DNA of 64,000 nucleotides from Scortum barcoo. Taxonomy: Eukaryota > Chordata > Actinopteri > Centrarchiformes > Terapontidae. The notes beneath the pieces are model-generated. The model saw only the letters and a list, made by a program, of their open reading frames with translations, did no database searches and was not told the DNA's origin. Shown in pieces: positions 34,306-45,973 of this stretch. Position 1 is the first letter of the stretch. Each line of letters opens with the position of its first letter. The stretch spans positions 6,147,044-6,211,043 of the forward strand of contig CM041550.1 of assembly GCA_023238725.1 (NCBI GenBank). The letters are read 5' to 3'. The position numbers and the translations under genes are program-made.

Positions 34306-36957
34306 ACTGGCTGAATTCCTCCTTTTGCAGCTTGCATGTCCTTATTTGACTGATGGCCCATATTTCATTTTTCACCTCTGACCCTTCGCTCTTATTTTAA
34401 AGCTCCCCTGAGAAGGAATAAATTCAACTCTTTATCTCAGATTGGAGGAGAGACGGGGCGAGATGTAGGTCTTCGGGGCAGCGTGCATGTGTGGGGCTTT
34501 TATATGCGTTATGTTATGCACGGACATGCTCGTAGGTTTGTGAACACAACTATTTTTGGAAAGAAAAAGGGAAACCTGGCAACGTGATGGCTCGCCCACT
34601 CTGCCTGTTTCTGTTACGAGTAAAGATGTGAGCGTAAGATTAGTCTCAGCTTCTAAAATAATACTACATCCAGCCTGGCCAGACCTCCAAGAACAATATT
34701 GACTTTTCCAGTTTTGAGACGTCCCATCACATGCTGATAAGATGTGTGTGGTATTATTGAAACACACACCAGATCACTCCTATCTGCCACAATTATCATT
34801 GTGTCAACACCGTCACGAGTGCCGCGTCAGTCGTGTGGATGAACAAGGTGGTGAGAGGTGTGCTCAAGCTCAAGCTTTTTTATCTGGAAATACTTACAGC
34901 ATGTATTCTGTTATATGAAACTTAAATTCACAAATGGCAGCAGGCTGAATTAATTTACTTTGAAGGATATAAAATTGTGCACAAAACACTGATTCATTTT
35001 CATGTTTGTAGCAGTCTGTCTGTCAACATAGCAGCTGATGAAAGAGGAGGGTCACACTCGACGAAGAGGAAGTACTTTATTTACAGGAGACAAGAAGACC
35101 AAATGTTTACAGCCACCCGGCCTTCGTCAGGGTCACAGCTATGCAGTACAGATGTCTCTTGATTAGCAAAAAAACCCCACAGCTGATCTTCATTAAGCTA
35201 AACAGTGTTGCATCTACCTGCGAGGTAATTAGATGTTCACATAGCAAAGCAATCAGCACTCAGCACCGGAGGAAACTAGTTCATTATAAAAAAAATGTGA
35301 AAAAGTCCACCAGACTTGACCTTCAAATCTCTTCACATGTTAAATCATAATACACATTCAAATAATAAATAGACACCACATAGTGTTGGTTATAGTGCCT
35401 CAAAGTGTCTCCATAAGAATATGAAGAAAGTCAAGTCAATTACAGTGTTTTTTTAATACACTCAAGGGGCTTTACTGTCTGAACTCCCCCCAAAAAACTT
35501 TTCTGAGATAAAAAAAAAAAATGGAAGAAACCATCAGGAAGAGCAACAGAGGAGGGATCCCTCTATGGAGATGATTGATAACAAGGGTATAGAGTGTAAA
35601 GAAATAGAAGAGGTTGCATCCAGGAGGACGTCAAGCAACTTCAAGGAATTTGGGAGATGTAGGACCACGTCCTCTCCATCGTGGTGACCTGGAGGAGGGC
35701 AGACCACACAGCATTCAGATAGTGACGTGATAACATGGAGACGAAGAGGGAGGGGGGCGAGGGAAGAGATAGAGACAGAGGAAGGACTTGTGCAATATCT
35801 TTGCAAAACTTTGCACAAAAACATTAGTGCTTGGGAGATACTTTATTAAGGAATCATTATGTAATTGTTATTTCAGGAATAAAAGTCTTTGTCCTTTTTT
35901 AAACAGATTATTGAAATGATGATTGATGAGGTTTTATCATCTAAGACAGTGTTAATTGTGCAGTAAGCCACTAATAATGCCTTTTTGTAATGCACGTCTT
36001 GTAATAAGAGCCTACTGTTCCCTGTGTTATGAACAGGATCCACTGGCACGCTCATACTGTAAAGACACCTGTAAGGTGTTTTGGATAAAAGCGTTGTGAC
36101 AGTAACCACAACCTTGGCTGCAGAGTTGCTGTGATTTGAAGCGTGCTGTGCCTCAGGGAGGAGGATTATCTAGTGTTTGATAAGAGATTTATGATAATGG
36201 CGACTGGCATGAAGCACAAATTCTTCAGATAAATCAGCTGTGAGTTGGTTCATGTTTTGTGTGAAGGACAACAGGAAACACAAGTACCCTGATGTGCTTT
36301 GTTTGACTTCTTAGAGGTATTTAGTGATTAATTATTACTAAATTATTATTAGATACAGATATTGGACTCCTTGAGTTTGTTGACTGTACTAATCATGTTT
36401 CATGGCCGAAACAGAAGGCTTGAATAGAGCCATTACATTTCTTTTTGTTCTCTCAAAAGTACATCTTACTTTTTAATGAAATGCATTTGATTACAGTTCA
36501 TTTCATCACAGTGCATTGTTCCCTTCAGCTGTGAGATCATTGTTTTTTTAGTTGCATTAATTTGACATTTATGTAAATGAGTATGACCAATTTCTAAAAT
36601 GTGGTGTTTGTAGACCTGCTTGATCCTTGCCACCTTTACATAAATTAAAGACAAAACAACACAACTTAAGAGCAAACTGAAGAAAGAAAGAAACTGGAAA
36701 AACAATATACTAGTCCATAAAAATTTTAAGGTGCAGGTAAAACACACTGAAACAGTCTGCAGTGCTGCTACTGGAAAATAAAAACAAACCAAAAAAAAAG
36801 CTCCTGTCAAACTCTGTCACATCTGTTGTTCTTCTTTCACCTACGTAAACTTTGGATATGATCAAAACTCAGCCCCTTGAGGGACACATAACCCTCTGAT
36901 TGACAGTATACATACTTGACTGAATGAATGCCTCCTTCACTCCTGCAACCCTCCTCT

Positions 36958-36958
<1 letters not shown>
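34306..36958. other. non-coding DNA
   Basis: No gene can be supported. A 111-codon minus frame (34432-34767) and a 96-codon minus frame (35534-35824) have no recognisable motifs. TTTTGGATAAAAGCGTTGTG near 36080-36099 looks like a remnant of a fish retroposon word (TTTGGATAAAAGCGTCTGC). A 114-codon minus frame (36466-36810) is hydrophobic because of T-rich sequence only. Confidence 0.5.

Positions 36959-37004
<46 letters not shown>
36959..37004. repeat. (CA)n microsatellite, 46 bp
   Basis: A perfect CA array of 23 units. The frames crossing it (36924-37235, 36928-37143) read threonine/histidine repeats and are spurious. Confidence 0.97.
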
Positions 37005-37005
<1 letters not shown>

Positions 37006-39045
37006 TGGCTCAATCACAGCTCAGGAATGTTTACCTGCTGGGGAACCTCGATTCTTGCTTGTCTGACCATCTCTATCCTCCACTCGGAGAGCTCAGGGTC
37101 AGCCAGGAGTTTACCTCACATCCAAAAGCAGCCTTCACATTGATTTGGCAAAATAACGGACGTCTCTTTCTGGGCCCCGTAGCTCGACGACAGTCCAACA
37201 TCTTCTTCTGCTGTGCTGAAATGTTTTCACCATAGCTGCATTTAACGGCCTTGCTTTTTTTTTTTGAAAGTTTCCCTGCCACCCTCGGCTCTGCAGGCCT
37301 GGTGCACGGTGAGGTCAGCCAAACAAATCCACACCAAACAATGAGAAAAAAATTTGCTATCGCTTCTCCTGCTTCCAGCCGGTGCACCCCGGCAGGAAGC
37401 AACACCGGGAGCCAAAGCCAGGAAGGGTGCGCTGGAATTTTATCACTTCACCCAAAATACAACAAACACTTTTTTTTTTGTTTTGCCAACCTTGAGGCAG
37501 CTACAGAAGACTTCAGGAAGGTTTCTGAAAGGTACGAGGCTTGATTAAGGCCCGTAGAAAAAAATCAGTGTTTTGTCGTTCTAACTGGAGATTTCAGGTC
37601 AGCTGTTTATAAGGAATGTGACCTAATGAACAGGAAGTTTGCAGCCATTAAGTAATCAGGTTAAATTGTTTACGTGGTACAGTTTTTCTTCTTTTTTTTT
37701 TTTTTTTGGTTAATGAAAAAGTTTAAACTAACCTTGTGCAACTGATTGGAATTTCAGTTATTTTATAAAGTTAGAAATTACTGAAAGGTGGAATATCTGA
37801 CAACCCATGATAACATCATATGTGCTTCCAATCCAATCTCTCTTGCCTCTTCACAAGCAAAAACACTTAAAATCAGTAGAGAAGGAGTTGCTTATTTTCA
37901 ACATGACAGCTGTTTTGCAGTTGGATCTGGTATACAAGCCAAAAAAATCCAATCAACAACATCAGCCATATGGACATTTAGCTGCAGGGTGTGGTCGGGG
38001 TCTGCAGGTGTAAAGCCTCCACAAGCCCTCTTTCTCTCAGTGTGTTTACACTTGCGCAACACAGAGTAATTTCACCTAATAAGCACTGCAGCTAACTAAA
38101 GGGGCCAGTATACTCGATGAGAAGTGCCTGTCAGATGGACAGACAGCTTCAGAAACCCCCTCCCTCCAAAAACTTTCCAGTGTCAGAGAAACGGGAGCTG
38201 AGTCCTGCCTAAGTTTTACGAAACCGACAATCCTTAAGTTTCAACATTGTAAAAGCTTTCAGGAGAGACTATTAACCCCAAATTTAAAAAACGTTACATC
38301 TCTCCGGTCACTATTGCGCCCATCCTTTTACCCAACCTTCCAGTGTGACGGGTTTAAACACTTTCCATTTCCAACATGGTCGGATAACATTTCACTTGAA
38401 CTAATCCCTCCCCAGAGTTAGTCCACCTCCAGCTCCGTGGTAGTAAACTCAGGCACTAAATGCAGCATTTAACCAGAGTTATAAGCATCAGGCTTTCTGT
38501 GTGGAGGTTTGCCTTCAGCTGTCGTCGCTGAGAGGAACAAAAAGCCTCCTCTCCTCTCCTCCTCTCTTCTTCTGCACAATGTGCCGTGGTCTGTCATCGT
38601 GGCCTCTCTTCCTCTGACTCATGAACACAATCGATTACCTCCCAGCCGTCCGTGTGCCCCTCCACGTTGCTGTCCGCCCTTATCTGTTGTCTGTGCTGTG
38701 TGACCTTTAACCTTTTGTCCTTCTTCTTACTCAACAACCTCCCCTCTCTTTGACAGTGACACATTTGTTACTGCACAGCAGCCGTAATCTCCCCACAATC
38801 AACGTGCTTCTCAGCACAAAACAATTATCATCTGATCTTTCTCTCACCCACAGATCCTGCTGCGCTGTTGACTAAATAATTACATGTAAATGTCAAAGAC
38901 GTCAAGGCTATTTTAGGCTGCAAAGGTGGAGGAAATTCATAGCCTAGTTGACATCAGTGTGTTAGACCAAACCATCCGAGGCATCCTAAACAAAAGTAGA
39001 TAGTAGTGGCTCAGTTTCTCATCTTGCAGCAGTGAGGATGTATTA
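37005..39045. other. non-coding DNA; possible old repeat at 38090-38440
   Basis: No gene is supported. T runs are at 37253-37264 and 37691-37707. The block 38090-38440 (starting AAAGGGGCCAGTATACTCGATG, with GAGAAACGGGAGCTGAGTCC and CTCTCCGGTCACTATTGCGC) has the texture of a fish transposon copy, but I could not find its ends or a second copy. A CTCCTCTCCTC run lies at 38545-38570. Confidence 0.4.
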
Positions 39046-39372
39046 GATTCAAGATTCAAGACAATTTATTGTCACATGCACAACAAATTACATCAAACAA
39101 TCGCTGACAATGAAGTTCTTATGTCTCAGCCTGAGCCAAATTAATGCTTAGAAATATTTAGAAGAAAATCCACAAAAAATAGATATAAAACTAAGAATAA
39201 ATAATAATAAAGTAGAAAAAATAAAATACAGATCTAAAACATAAATTATACAACTAAAATAAAAGATATAACTAAACAGAGATATACAATAGAATATAAC
39301 TAATACTGTTGATGGTAGACGTACAAATATTACAAAGTGCAGGTGGTGTACAGTACAGGTGCAAAGATGGGT
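39046..39372 (-). mobile_element. 3' tail of a 5'-truncated non-LTR retrotransposon
   Basis: On the plus strand it starts ATTCAAGATTCAAGACAATTTATTGTCACATGCACAAC, then TGACAATGAAGTTCTTATGTC, then a long AT-rich part (AAATAATAATAAAGTAG, AAAATAAAATACAG), then ACAAAGTGCAGGTGGTG. Read on the minus strand, this is the familiar teleost LINE 3' end: AT-rich untranslated text, CTTCATTGTCA, GTGACAATAAATTGTC and TTGAATC units as tail. No coding part survives. The 84-codon minus frame (39148-39402) lies in the AT-rich part and is not a gene. Confidence 0.7.
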
Positions 39373-39424
39373 CAGAAATGAAACAGATGAAACTTTCAAC
39401 AAGAAAAGACAGTGAGACTCTGTT

Positions 39425-39830
39425 TCTCTGGAGGTGAAGTCACTTTTTAAGGGATAATGTCAGTAGTTTTCCAAATCTAAATACAATACTTACAGGCCCA
39501 TATATGTATTGAAAGAAGTATTGGTCAGTGAAATCACTCCTCCTTTCAATACTGGCCATGGAGAGATACCTTGGTAGCAAATCTAATGTAATAAGAGGGG
39601 GGCACAAAACCCACAGTCGCTGTTCTGTGGAAAAAAATACATTTGAAACTTTAGCAGCCAGGTAGCCAAAGCAAATGAACACTGCCGCCTTTTCAGAATA
39701 AAATTAGCTCTTTGTGTTTCCATGGAGTTGTCTTGCTGAACTGCAGTGGAAAGATAGAAACATGCAACCACCCATAATGAGGAAAATCCTCTGAATGACC
39801 TGACAAAGTCAAATTACTCCCAGATATCAG
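39425..39830. repeat. probable fish interspersed repeat
   Basis: The stretch contains AATCACTCCTCCTTTCAATACTGGCC, ATGGAGAGATACCTTGGTAGC, CCCACAGTCGCTGTTCTGTGG, AAACATGCAACCACCCATAATGAGG and GACCTGACAAAGTCAAATTACTCCC. I recall the same succession of words from dispersed copies in percomorph genomes. No ends, coding region or second copy in this window support it further, so it is tentative. Confidence 0.35.
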
Positions 39831-40529
39831 AGTGTTTGTGCTTTATTCTTCAAGAAAGTATTCATGGCCTGTGATTTAAACTGGACAGTATACTGGATGG
39901 CAAGATGTGACTTTACTAAACCCAAACTCCTCTTCAGAAAATGCTAATTAATGAACTAATTAATCTAAATACTGTTAATAGTTGGCTAATACTGTTTATA
40001 CTGCGAACTGTTAACTGCGTCTTCTCTAAATAAAATAAAACAAATGGGAAAATAAGTTATGCTATTACATTTTTCATCTTTTTATATAGTTTTTTGGCAC
40101 TTTTGGCTCTTTTTTACTGTCAGTATTGGCCATGAAACATTGGACCCAACCCGGAGCTGTTTGTCCTTTAATCTGTAAATCTAATATCTGAGACATTAAC
40201 CAGAAAACTCCTTGTTACATTTGGAACGAGATCACAGATGTAAATATGCTGCGAGGTTAATCATTTTCACAGAGCCGTGTGTCATCTGTCTGTCTGTATC
40301 TGTGGGTGGGTTGCTGTCAGTTCAGCTTAGAGGTCGGGTCAGTTCAAGTGCATATTTGCACCGCCTATCATTTGACAATTGTTCACGACTGTGGTAAAAA
40401 TTTAATGTGAGGTCAGCGGACATAAACCATCCCTCCCTGCAGAAAGTCAATCCCACAGGCAGAGATTTATGATTTACAGTTGTCATTAGAGGGGACATAA
40501 AATATCTCAGATGGGTAAACACTCTTAGT
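39831..40529. other. non-coding DNA
   Basis: AT-rich unique sequence; no gene evidence. Confidence 0.5.
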
Positions 40530-40720
40530 GGAGGAGACGGGGGTGAAAAAGATGAGGATTCAACCCGGACTTTATACAAACCAAAGAGAGAGAGTTTAGA
40601 TGAAGAGGGTGAGAAGATGTGAGGAGGAGGAGCGAGGCAGATGGAGAGGGTGCGAGGAGAGGACAGGGGGGTGGGAGGGGGAGACGGAGCGAGAGGAGGG
40701 ACCGCCGTCCTGAGGCTTCC
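40530..40720. repeat. purine-rich tract
   Basis: GGAGGAGGAG, GAGAGGACAGGGGGGTGGGAGG and similar words make a stretch of about 190 bases dominated by A and G. The 134-codon minus frame at 40322-40726, rich in serine and proline, is a consequence of it. Confidence 0.75.
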
Positions 40721-40849
40721 CGCCAAATGTCAAATCACTCATTAAACTCCTTGGCAGAAGCTAGAGCTCCCTAACTAGCTTAACGTGGTGAAGACATCAG
40801 CTGTTGGTCAGGGCTGTCTACTCCACACACTCTGAGGAACCAAAAAAAA

Positions 40850-41280
40850 AAAGATTCATCACCCGGAGATCCTCTCTTTATAAGGGCATAGCATTCCCTT
40901 TGATAAGACCATGACCCAAGCAGGTGATTTGTCCAAATTTAATAAGAAATGGTGGTGATGGAAAGGGCGTTTGATGAATCCCCTCACATTTTTCTTGGAA
41001 ATATTTATGATTTATTTGCGCTAACAGGGCGAAGACAATGTAGCTGTGATGCACTTAATTTGAACACGGTGCTATGATAACATGGGGCGCTAAGGAATGG
41101 AGAAATCACTGCATGACATTGTTATAAAGAGGAAAAAAGACTGTCAACAATATCGTCTGCTCTTAGTCTGAACTCATATCGGTGTCAACTTCTGCATTGT
41201 GTGAAATATGAGCGTGCACCAGCTTTAATTTTCCACGTGAGATTCAACATGTGCGTGCATCGTTTTCTGTAAATCCCCTG
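40850..41280. promoter_or_regulatory. candidate conserved non-coding element
   Basis: A repeat-free block of high complexity with a GATA-type site TTTGATAAGACC at 40899-40910, ATTTAATAAGAAATGG, CTATGATAACATGG near 41072 and CCACGTGAG near 41233-41241. No coding frame. The texture suggests an enhancer, but conservation cannot be tested here. Confidence 0.22.
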
Positions 41281-41381
41281 TGCAAAGCTATGAAGTTCCA
41301 TTTTCAGCTGAAGATAATGTAAAAATAATAACTAATAACACTAATAACCAGCATCTACTGACAATAAAGCCTCTTTTATTC

Positions 41382-41511
41382 CTGATATGACTTAAAATGG
41401 GACACAGATATAAAAGAAAATAACAAAATGTATTTAAGTTGAGTAAAGGATCACTGATATTATAAAAAATCTGCTTTCTGATATGACTTAAAATAAAGAC
41501 AAAGGCATAAA
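41382..41511 (+). repeat. short direct repeat, 96-bp offset
   Basis: CTGATATGACTTAAAATGGGACACAGATATAAA (from 41382) recurs as CTGATATGACTTAAAATAAAGACAAAGGCATAAA (from 41478). It is a small, imperfect tandem duplication in AT-rich DNA. Confidence 0.65.
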
Positions 41512-41559
41512 CAAGGTATTTGCTGATCGGTGGTGTTTGTAAAGGTGTGGGGAACCAGA

Positions 41560-41830
41560 TCTCAGACGTTCATTCATCAGGTGGCTTAAGATGAAACAGC
41601 AGATTGGATTGTGGGCTGACTGCCGAGCAAAGCGGGCGCTAATTAGACGCCTTGTATCGCTCTGCCTGCTTTAAACTCTTTGTCCACTCGTCTTTGTCCG
41701 CTGTCTGTTTGGCATTATGAAAGCTTGAGTGAGCCACGATCCAATTAGTCAAATCCAGATCCAGGACAAAGGTTGGCCAGCCGCTCAATTTGTTAGGTTT
41801 ATGTAAGATTGACGGCTTTGAGCAGAGTCG
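41560..41830. promoter_or_regulatory. candidate conserved non-coding element
   Basis: The block contains CAGGTGGCTTAAG (E-box core at 41578-41583), GGGCGCTAATTAGACGCC near 41633-41650 (homeodomain core TAATTAG) and CGATCCAATTAGTC near 41738-41751. It has no repeats. The 84-codon minus frame (41639-41893) over the same DNA has no recognisable domain. The cluster of homeodomain and E-box cores is suggestive only. Confidence 0.28.
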
Positions 41831-42804
41831 GACCGGATAAACCTGCTGCAGCACCAGCACCAGCATACATGGAAGTGCATCTGATGTGGACATTCAGGAG
41901 TCATTTCATCAGCCTAATTTTCCATGCATGTACTTGCATTAAATCTGAATACATTTTAAGGATTGTTTTCGTTGCATTTCTGGCATTTATGGGACAACAG
42001 ACTGTACACAGATATTTACATTTTACAATAAATACCTCTCTGGGTTATAACAGATATGTTGTTCTTGCAGTGTGACGGCAGCGAGGGTATAATCCTTACA
42101 TATACATACACGTTGCTTCTATAAACGGCTGAAACTGGAGCGCAAGGCAAACCTAAACACACGAAGGGAGAGAGTCCAGAGAAGGTATTAGGCTCGAGTA
42201 AGAGTCCAAACACCACTGTCACTTCACCTTGTTATGTTTGTCTACAAATGCTTCTTTATCTTGGTTTATCTTGTCTTATCCTGTAATTTATCAAGAAAAT
42301 TAGCTTGCTTCTTGTGTCAGAGATCATTATTCTGTGTATGATTATGTCTGCAATTTGAGGTTACCCATCTTTGGTAGGACATGAGGCAAAGATTTGTTGT
42401 ATAATACTACAATACCAATACTAATACTGGCTTTAAAAGAAGACCTCACGTTTTCCTGCAGTGATAAGAGGTGGGATCACACAAATAAAGAAAATCTTTA
42501 AATTTGTCTGTTGCTGTTTGTGCACAATAACAGCAGCCTCCAACACATTACATCTGACCAATCAGAGATCCTGTTGCTGCTTTGTGGATTGAACCATATC
42601 CCATTTTTAGATGGCACACTAGCTATCACAGAATAATAACTGTGGGTGTTAACATTGTACGTAAACAATTAATTGCTCTGTGCGGCTGTATTTAGGCACA
42701 GCAGTGCTAAAATGTTTGCAATGGCGATGTGAACAAGTGATAATAACCACAAAATGCAAAGTACAGCGGAGGCTGATGGGAATATCATATGAAGTATTTA
42801 TTCA
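41831..42804. other. non-coding DNA
   Basis: No supportable gene. An 88-codon plus frame (41809-42075) is unremarkable. TTTATCTTGGTTTATCTTGTC near 42256-42276 is a small local duplication. Confidence 0.5.
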
Positions 42805-42965
42805 TTAATAAATATTGGACAAAGTTAAATTTTGACCTGATGGTGGTGCAAGGTGAAAAATCAGAGGTTCACCAAAGTAATTAGGATTAATCCTCTGGGG
42901 ACTGTGAACCAGGAGTTGTGAGGATATGTCAGTCAAAACCAAAAACATCAGGGCACTAGAGGAAA
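42805..42965 (-). repeat. high-copy fish interspersed repeat, inverted copy
   Basis: Plus-strand words AATATTGGACAAAGTTAAAT, TTTTGACCTGATGGTGGTGC, GGTGAAAAATCAGAGG and CACCAAAGTAATTAGGATTA are the reverse complement of the second unit of the repeat at 3585-3945. The minus-strand 92-codon frame here ends with the repeat-derived FHLAPPSGQN wording. Confidence 0.65.
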
Positions 42966-43128
42966 CGTCAATGGATCCCCAAACGCACAAACACAAATAG
43001 TGTTTGTATACTGTACGTACAACACATGTATATTTATTCCTATAGTACCACAGAGAGTAGAGAAAATAAAGACAGGGGAACACAGTGGATGCACACAGAC
43101 ACAGACAAACACCCTCTCCCTATTCAAA

Positions 43129-43170
43129 CGTGTGTGTGTGTGTTTGTGTTTGTGTGGGTGTGCGTGTCTA
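43129..43170. repeat. TG-rich run
   Basis: Interrupted TG repeat, paired about 130 bases downstream with a CA run (43300-43319). It could fold with it, but pairing of short dinucleotide runs is not significant by itself. Confidence 0.7.
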
Positions 43171-43299
43171 CATGGCTCAACACAATGCCGCCTATTCTCA
43201 CATCAGCACAGGGCATTTGAATGTGCAACGGCTAGCAGTGGGTGGAGGAGAACAACGCCAGTGTGTGTACAGAATCTGTCTGCGGGAGGAGCGCCGGGT

Positions 43300-43319
43300 G
43301 ACACACACACACACACACA
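43300..43319. repeat. (AC)n run
   Basis: Twenty-base CA/AC run; see the TG-rich run upstream. Confidence 0.85.
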
Positions 43320-44112
43320 GAGCAGTTTATTTTATCACTGTTTGTCTGGCTTGTTGTCTGATTTGTGTTTTCTCTTTTTTTTTTTTCATTCCAGGTTGTC
43401 ATCCTCTGAGCTATGAGGATCCTCATTGTTGTGTTTTAGCCTCAGAGGACCCTTTCCCTTCCCATCACACATACATCCATCATAACAGATGAATACATTG
43501 ATCATTCCTTCCCCCCTTTTTACCCTCCTCTGTGGCAGAGGACGCTGCCTGTCCCCCTCATAACCCCCCGTCATTCATTCCTCCTTTAATTCCCTTCTCC
43601 TCCTCTTCAGCCTCAGCCCCTCCCCTTGTTTGCCCCCTTCCACCTGACTAACCAATGGGACCAGACGGGCTTGTCTGGGCATGGAATGACCGGGGGGCGG
43701 GGGATGACCGACTGGACAGGACCAAACACCTTTCCGGCCAGACAGGCTGGAGGAGAGAAGCTGAGAGTATGTGAGTCAAGGTTCGGTTTGAGAAAATCTG
43801 CCTTTGCTTGCTTGTTGGTGGACAGTTTGTCTCTGGGTGAATGAAACTGCCTGTTGCTTTCTCTTAATGGATCTATAAGGCTGCAGGTGAAGTGGAGGGG
43901 GGGTCCTGAACCTGAGAGCTGAAAGGAAGAAGAAGAAAAAGGAGGAGATACACAGGAAGACACTGAAATTAAAGAGGGAGGGAGGAGGTAAACCAAGAGT
44001 GTCAGACTGAGCTGATGTCAACTGAGCTGGCTGAGTCTGTCAGCACAGACATCTGACATCCCAACACACAGAAACTCTCGCTCACACACACACACACGTC
44101 ACATCCTGCACG
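43320..44112. other. non-coding, possibly upstream region of a first exon
   Basis: GC-richer than the surroundings between 43600 and 43780 (CCAATGGGACCAGACGGG includes an inverted CCAAT-type box at about 43651-43655). A purine-rich stretch lies at 43918-43990 and a CA run at 44084-44097. If the candidate first exon that follows is real, this would hold its promoter and 5' untranslated sequence. I see no TATA box that I would defend. Confidence 0.3.
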
Positions 44113-44229
44113 ATGCCAGCAGGAGGACGCAGGTTTTCAGACATGGAGATGCTCGTAGGGATGGAGGACAAGCAGCTGGGCGCAGCCAGGAGCAGGGCCG
44201 GGAGCTGTGTGGAGTTCCACAGCGTCAGA
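44113..44229 (+). CDS. candidate first coding exon, product unknown
   Basis: A 39-codon segment begins at an ATG with A at position -3 and ends exactly at a strong donor, AGA|GTAAGT (44230-44235), in phase 0. It encodes MPAGGRRFSDMEMLVGMEDK followed by QLGAARSRAGSCVEFHSVR. Codon use is mixed and GC-richer than the neighbourhood, the sequence is hydrophilic and of good complexity, and no simple repeat explains it. I do not recognise the protein. Alternative explanations are a chance frame next to a chance donor, or a conserved non-coding element. A possible partner exon is at 45913-45967. No signal peptide or domain is visible in so short a piece. Confidence 0.25.
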
Positions 44230-45912
44230 GTAAGTCTCCTTTTGCTCTTTCGCTTTCGATTAAGTCGTGATGGGGTTAAAGGGGAGATATTTCTGGACTT
44301 TCTGTGCAATTGTGAGAAGAGTTTGCCAGACTGGAAAAAGTAGATTGAGTGGAAAGTCACTAATCACTTCATGGGAATACACCAGAATGTGTTTTCCCAC
44401 TTGTTGCATTTCTGAGGAATAAAATACTCCATGTCTGACTCATTCATGGAAAATCAATGAATATGTGGTCCAATAATCACACTTTATAAGAGAAAATAAA
44501 AATATACACAGTATACTGTGGACCACAGGGTGAAAAAAAGCTCAAAATGTGTTGCTTAAGCTTTGTTTCATAACCTTGGACGCGGTGTGTTTTCATGCTG
44601 ATACAGATCTCCACAATACAATAAAGTACGCACAAAGTCGGTGGTATTCACAGGGATAAGTTCCACCGTTATTACAGCCACTTCTCTGTGCCTCTGTTAA
44701 AGCCAGCAGACCAGAAGAGATTTGTATGTGATTGGAAAGAGCTGAGCTGTTCGAGGAGGGTCTGAGCAGCGCTGCCAGACTCAACCCCAGCGGTGGACGG
44801 GAGCTGAACCTGATTGGGTTAATGAACTCAAACAGGTCCGCTTCCTCCCGAGAAGAAACACCGTACATGCTGGGTGACACTAAACTCACTTGAATGCTGA
44901 TTTATGTGCAGTTTGGGATCTTCTTATCTTTTGGAGGAAAGTGATTCGAATTCAGTTTGATGAAGTTGAACCTAAAAATGTAAAGCTTTGTGCACCACAG
45001 ACATCTTTCTCATCTTATATTGTGAAGCACAACCTTTTATTTAATCTTTTATAGTGACACACTTTGCTACTATAATAAAAAATACACTGATGGGCTGAGT
45101 TTTCCAAGTCCTGCTTGGAATTAAGGCCTTCTTACTTTGTGTTATCTGTTCGTCCTCAGGGGGCACAAAAAGAGGAGCTGCTGATGGTGCGCTAAAAGTC
45201 AAAGGGCCGATAGAAAACAAAGCAGGTGCGCTTGTTACAAATCGTTTCCACTGTGCTGAATATCTGATAACTAACTGAAAATACGCTTGTTGAAACACAC
45301 GAGGCTGTTCACCGTTAAGAGTCAACAGCGGACCGTCAAAATAAAGTGATACCTGATGTGGCTTGAGCCGCGCTCTTAGCGGAGAGCGCAGCAGTTACTG
45401 AATTGATTTCAGCTGCGTAGAAAGAGGCCTGTTTACAATCAGCTCTGGCAGCGGTTAATCAGTTCTTTTACTTCCCTAAAACCAGCTAGGCAGCCGTCCA
45501 ACTTTACTGTTGATCTGAGTCCCTTTGGAGAGAAACTCTGGCCATGAAAATGTTTCTGCTCTGTCATCACATTTGAAAGTTATTTATGTCTGCACTTTAA
45601 CCTTGATAAATCATAACCATGGAATACCTCCATAATTGCTGGCTTGCATGTTCTCTAAAGGATTTGCGCTGATTTAAATATTTTACACAAACCATATAGT
45701 TGTCTGACTGCATAACATCATCTGACCTGACTTACTCTACTTTCTCCTCAGTGGATGAATCAGTACATACCTGTAGTTTCTGCCTGACCTACTATTTTAC
45801 TGCCATATAATAGATAGAATTTAAGAAAAGTCACGTACACAGCACCATGAAACATTACTGTGAGTGTGTCTTTTTTCTCTCCACTGTGAAAATCTTTTTT
45901 TTTTTCATGCAG
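44230..45912. other. non-coding (intron 1 if the flanking exons are real)
   Basis: AT-rich DNA without credible frames. A 98-codon minus frame (44593-44889) and a 94-codon minus frame (45041-45325) have no recognisable motif. A T run precedes the acceptor-like CATGCAG at 45906-45912. Confidence 0.4.
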
Positions 45913-45967
45913 GTTATTCTCTCAGTCAGACAAATGATAAAATTTGGGTTGATGGGATTACAGCGGT
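45913..45967 (+). other. possible small internal exon
   Basis: Twelve T residues and CATGCAG (acceptor-like) precede a 55-base segment that ends at GT|GTAAGT (donor-like, 45968-45973). In phase 0 it reads VILSVRQMIKFGLMGLQR. In the third frame it reads YSLSQTNDKIWVDGITA, which resembles the last helix of a PH domain (tryptophan within an IWxxGI/L context). The candidate exon at 44113-44229 ends in phase 0, so it would use the first reading. Both signals are common by chance. Confidence 0.12.
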
Positions 45968-45973
45968 GTAAGT

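Noticed and set aside
43085..43492. 135- and 138-codon overlapping plus frames
   Set aside because: They overlap each other in different frames and are rich in residues encoded by TG/CA runs.
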